Made by a program: the position numbers and the translations under genes | Shown here: piece by piece, positions 6,314 through 7,350 of the stretch | How the letters are laid out: each line of letters starts with the position of its first letter | Position numbering within the stretch: the first letter of the stretch is position 1 | Assembly (NCBI GenBank): GCA_050245975.1 | Contig: JBFWWW010000193.1 | Coordinates: 1-7,350 of the forward strand | Direction of reading: 5' to 3' | Length of the DNA: 7,350 nucleotides | Source: JBFWWW01 sp050245975 | GTDB taxonomy: Bacteria > Pseudomonadota > Alphaproteobacteria > Rhizobiales > Hyphomicrobiaceae | Notes under the pieces: generated by a model | Told to the model about the DNA's origin: nothing | Database searches by the model: none | Seen by the model: the letters and a program-made list of their open reading frames with translations, nothing else

Positions 6314-7225
6314 TCACTCCTTGGGAAAGTCGAGGCCCATCTCGCGGTAGCGCTCGGGATCATGCTCCCAGCCTTCCCGCACCTTGACGAACAGGAAGAG
6401 ATGGATGGGGCGCTCGAGGAGCTGCGCCAGCTCTTCCCTGGCAGTCATCGAGATCAGCTTGATTGTGCGTCCGCCCTTGCCGAGCACAATGCTCCGCTGG
6501 CTGTCGCGCTCGACAAAAATCGTCTGCTCGATGCGCGCCCCGCCATCCTTGAGATCGCTCCATGATGTGGTCTCGACGGTGATGGCGTACGGGAGCTCGT
6601 CGTGCAGCCGGTCGTAGATCTTTTCGCGCACGATCTCGGCCGCCAGGAGGCGCTGCGGCGCATCCGATATTTCGTCTTCGGCATAGTGCCACGGTCCGGG
6701 CGGCATGGCCGCCGCCAGATGCGCCTTCAGGTCGTCGACCCCGCTGCCGGTGAGAGCGGAGATCATGAACGTACGCGCAAATCCAATGCGCTCGTTGAGG
6801 ACCTGCGTCAGCGCAAGCAGGCTGTCCTTGCGCATCGTATCGACCTTGTTGAGGACAAGGACCGGCGCCGGCTTCCGGTCGCGCAGACCTTCGACGATGC
6901 GGTCGACGTCGGCATCGATCCCCTTGTGCGCATCGACCACGAGCACGACCTCGTCGGCATCCTTGGCGCCGGTCCAGGCCGCATCGACCATCGCCCGGTC
7001 CAGCCGGCGACGCGGCGCAAAAATGCCGGGCGTATCGACAAAGACGATCTGCGACATGCCGGCGATGGCGATGCCGCGAATTGGCGCGCGCGTCGTCTGC
7101 ACCTTGCGGCTGACAATGGTGACCTTGGCTCCCACCAGCGCGTTGACGAGCGTCGACTTGCCGGCGTTCGGCGCGCCGACGATGGCTGCAAATCCGAAGC
7201 GTGTCTGCGTCCCAGGCTCGCTCAT
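6314..7225 (-). CDS. era: GTPase Era
   Basis: Era is an essential GTPase that binds 16S rRNA near its 3' end and assists 30S subunit maturation. The product is 303 residues, standard for the family. GTPase motifs appear in order: G1 G-A-P-N-A-G-K-S-T (17-25), G2 region Q-T-T-R (43-46), G3 D-T-P-G (64-67), G4 N-K-V-D (126-129) and G5 S-A-L-T-G (156-160). The C-terminal KH domain (~200-290) has its RNA-binding G-K-G-G loop at 249-252 in the context S-I-V-L-G-K-G-G-R-T-I-K. All key residues are intact. The ATG at 7225 overlaps the rnc TGA as ATGA, and GGGGAG (7240-7235) lies 9 bases upstream as a plausible Shine-Dalgarno site. The rnc-era order and coupling are typical of bacteria and fit the joint role of both proteins in rRNA processing. 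Confidence 0.97.
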   Translation of the reverse strand: MSEPGTQTRFGFAAIVGAPNAGKSTLVNALVGAKVTIVSRKVQTTRAPIRGIAIAGMSQIVFVDTPGIFAPRRRLDRAMVDAAWTGAKDADEVVLVVDAHKGIDADVDRIVEGLRDRKPAPVLVLNKVDTMRKDSLLALTQVLNERIGFARTFMISALTGSGVDDLKAHLAAAMPPGPWHYAEDEISDAPQRLLAAEIVREKIYDRLHDELPYAITVETTSWSDLKDGGARIEQTIFVERDSQRSIVLGKGGRTIKLISMTAREELAQLLERPIHLFLFVKVREGWEHDPERYREMGLDFPKE

Positions 7226-7350
7226 TTCTCGCCGCTCCCCGGCTCACGCGACCACACGCCTTCACGGCACAGCAGCTCGGTTGCCGCCGCCTGCTCCGCG
7301 ATCCGTTTGCTCGCGCCCGAACCCCGGGCCGGCCGGCGGCCCTTGATTTT
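7222..7350 (-). CDS. rnc: Ribonuclease III, C-terminal end (5' part outside window)
   Basis: RNase III cleaves double-stranded RNA, including the rRNA precursor. Reading the minus strand from 7350 gives 42 codons ending in TGA at 7224-7222. The peptide contains G-S-G-A-S-K-R-I-A-E-Q-A-A-A and then L-L-C-R-E-G-V-W. This is the last part of a double-stranded RNA-binding domain, where the G-x-S-K-R-x-A-E-Q-x-A-A pattern carries the RNA-contacting lysine/arginine. The catalytic RNase III domain lies beyond the right edge and cannot be checked. Identification rests on this motif plus position directly upstream of era with an ATGA overlap, the usual rnc-era arrangement. Confidence 0.9.
   Translation of the reverse strand, partial: KIKGRRPARGSGASKRIAEQAAATELLCREGVWSREPGSGEK

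Noticed and set aside
5375..6565. A 396-residue plus-strand open frame opposite recO and the start of the era 3' region
   Set aside because: It crosses three genuine minus-strand genes and their intergenic spaces and has no recognisable domain; it is a composition artefact of GC-rich DNA.
7321..7342. GC-rich, palindrome-like CCGGGCCGGCCGG run near the right edge
   Set aside because: It is coding sequence of the RNase III double-stranded RNA-binding domain (Arg/Pro/Gly codons), and no repeat copies are seen elsewhere.
1..7350. Mobile element, CRISPR, tRNA/rRNA, phage or toxin-antitoxin content
   Set aside because: I read both strands for transposase motifs, spaced direct repeats, tRNA-like cloverleaf ends and small paired toxin genes and found none; gene content is chromosomal housekeeping throughout.

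Overview
The window looks like chromosomal DNA from a GC-rich alphaproteobacterium, probably of the Hyphomicrobiales (Rhizobiales). The evidence is the minus-strand order rnc-era-recO-...-parC, a bacterial Ate1/Bpt-type N-end-rule transferase next to parC, ParC and RecO proteins of alphaproteobacterial type, and two candidate promoters resembling the alphaproteobacterial housekeeping form (CTTGAC-N17-CTATAT). I cannot name the genus from sequence alone.

Layout. On the plus strand, bases 2-1270 hold the 3' part of a LivH-type branched-chain amino acid ABC transporter permease. It carries a non-membrane N-terminal domain of at least about 115 residues and begins before the window. After a 132-base gap with a candidate promoter, 1403-2161 encodes the leucyl/arginyl-tRNA-protein transferase Bpt. 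Everything from 2171 to the right edge is on the minus strand and is transcribed from right to left: the 3' end of rnc (RNase III), era (GTPase), recO (recombination mediator), an unrecognised protein with about six membrane segments, parC (topoisomerase IV subunit A) and a small exported protein of unknown function. The bpt gene and this cluster converge with only 9 bases between their stop codons.

How the genes fit together. The minus-strand cluster has operon spacing: rnc/era and parC/small exported protein each share an ATGA stop-start overlap, era-recO is 24 bases apart and recO-membrane protein 29 bases. The only real gap is 74 bases upstream of parC. It contains a promoter-like sequence whose predicted start lies almost on the parC ATG, so parC may have its own nearly leaderless transcript in addition to readthrough. 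The named products act in RNA processing and ribosome assembly (Rnc, Era), recombination repair (RecO) and chromosome decatenation (ParC). The two unrecognised proteins embedded in the cluster and the extended permease are the least explained parts.

I found no mobile element, CRISPR array, tRNA, rRNA, phage gene or toxin-antitoxin pair. This is mostly an ordinary housekeeping region, and I do not see strong support for a new multi-gene system.
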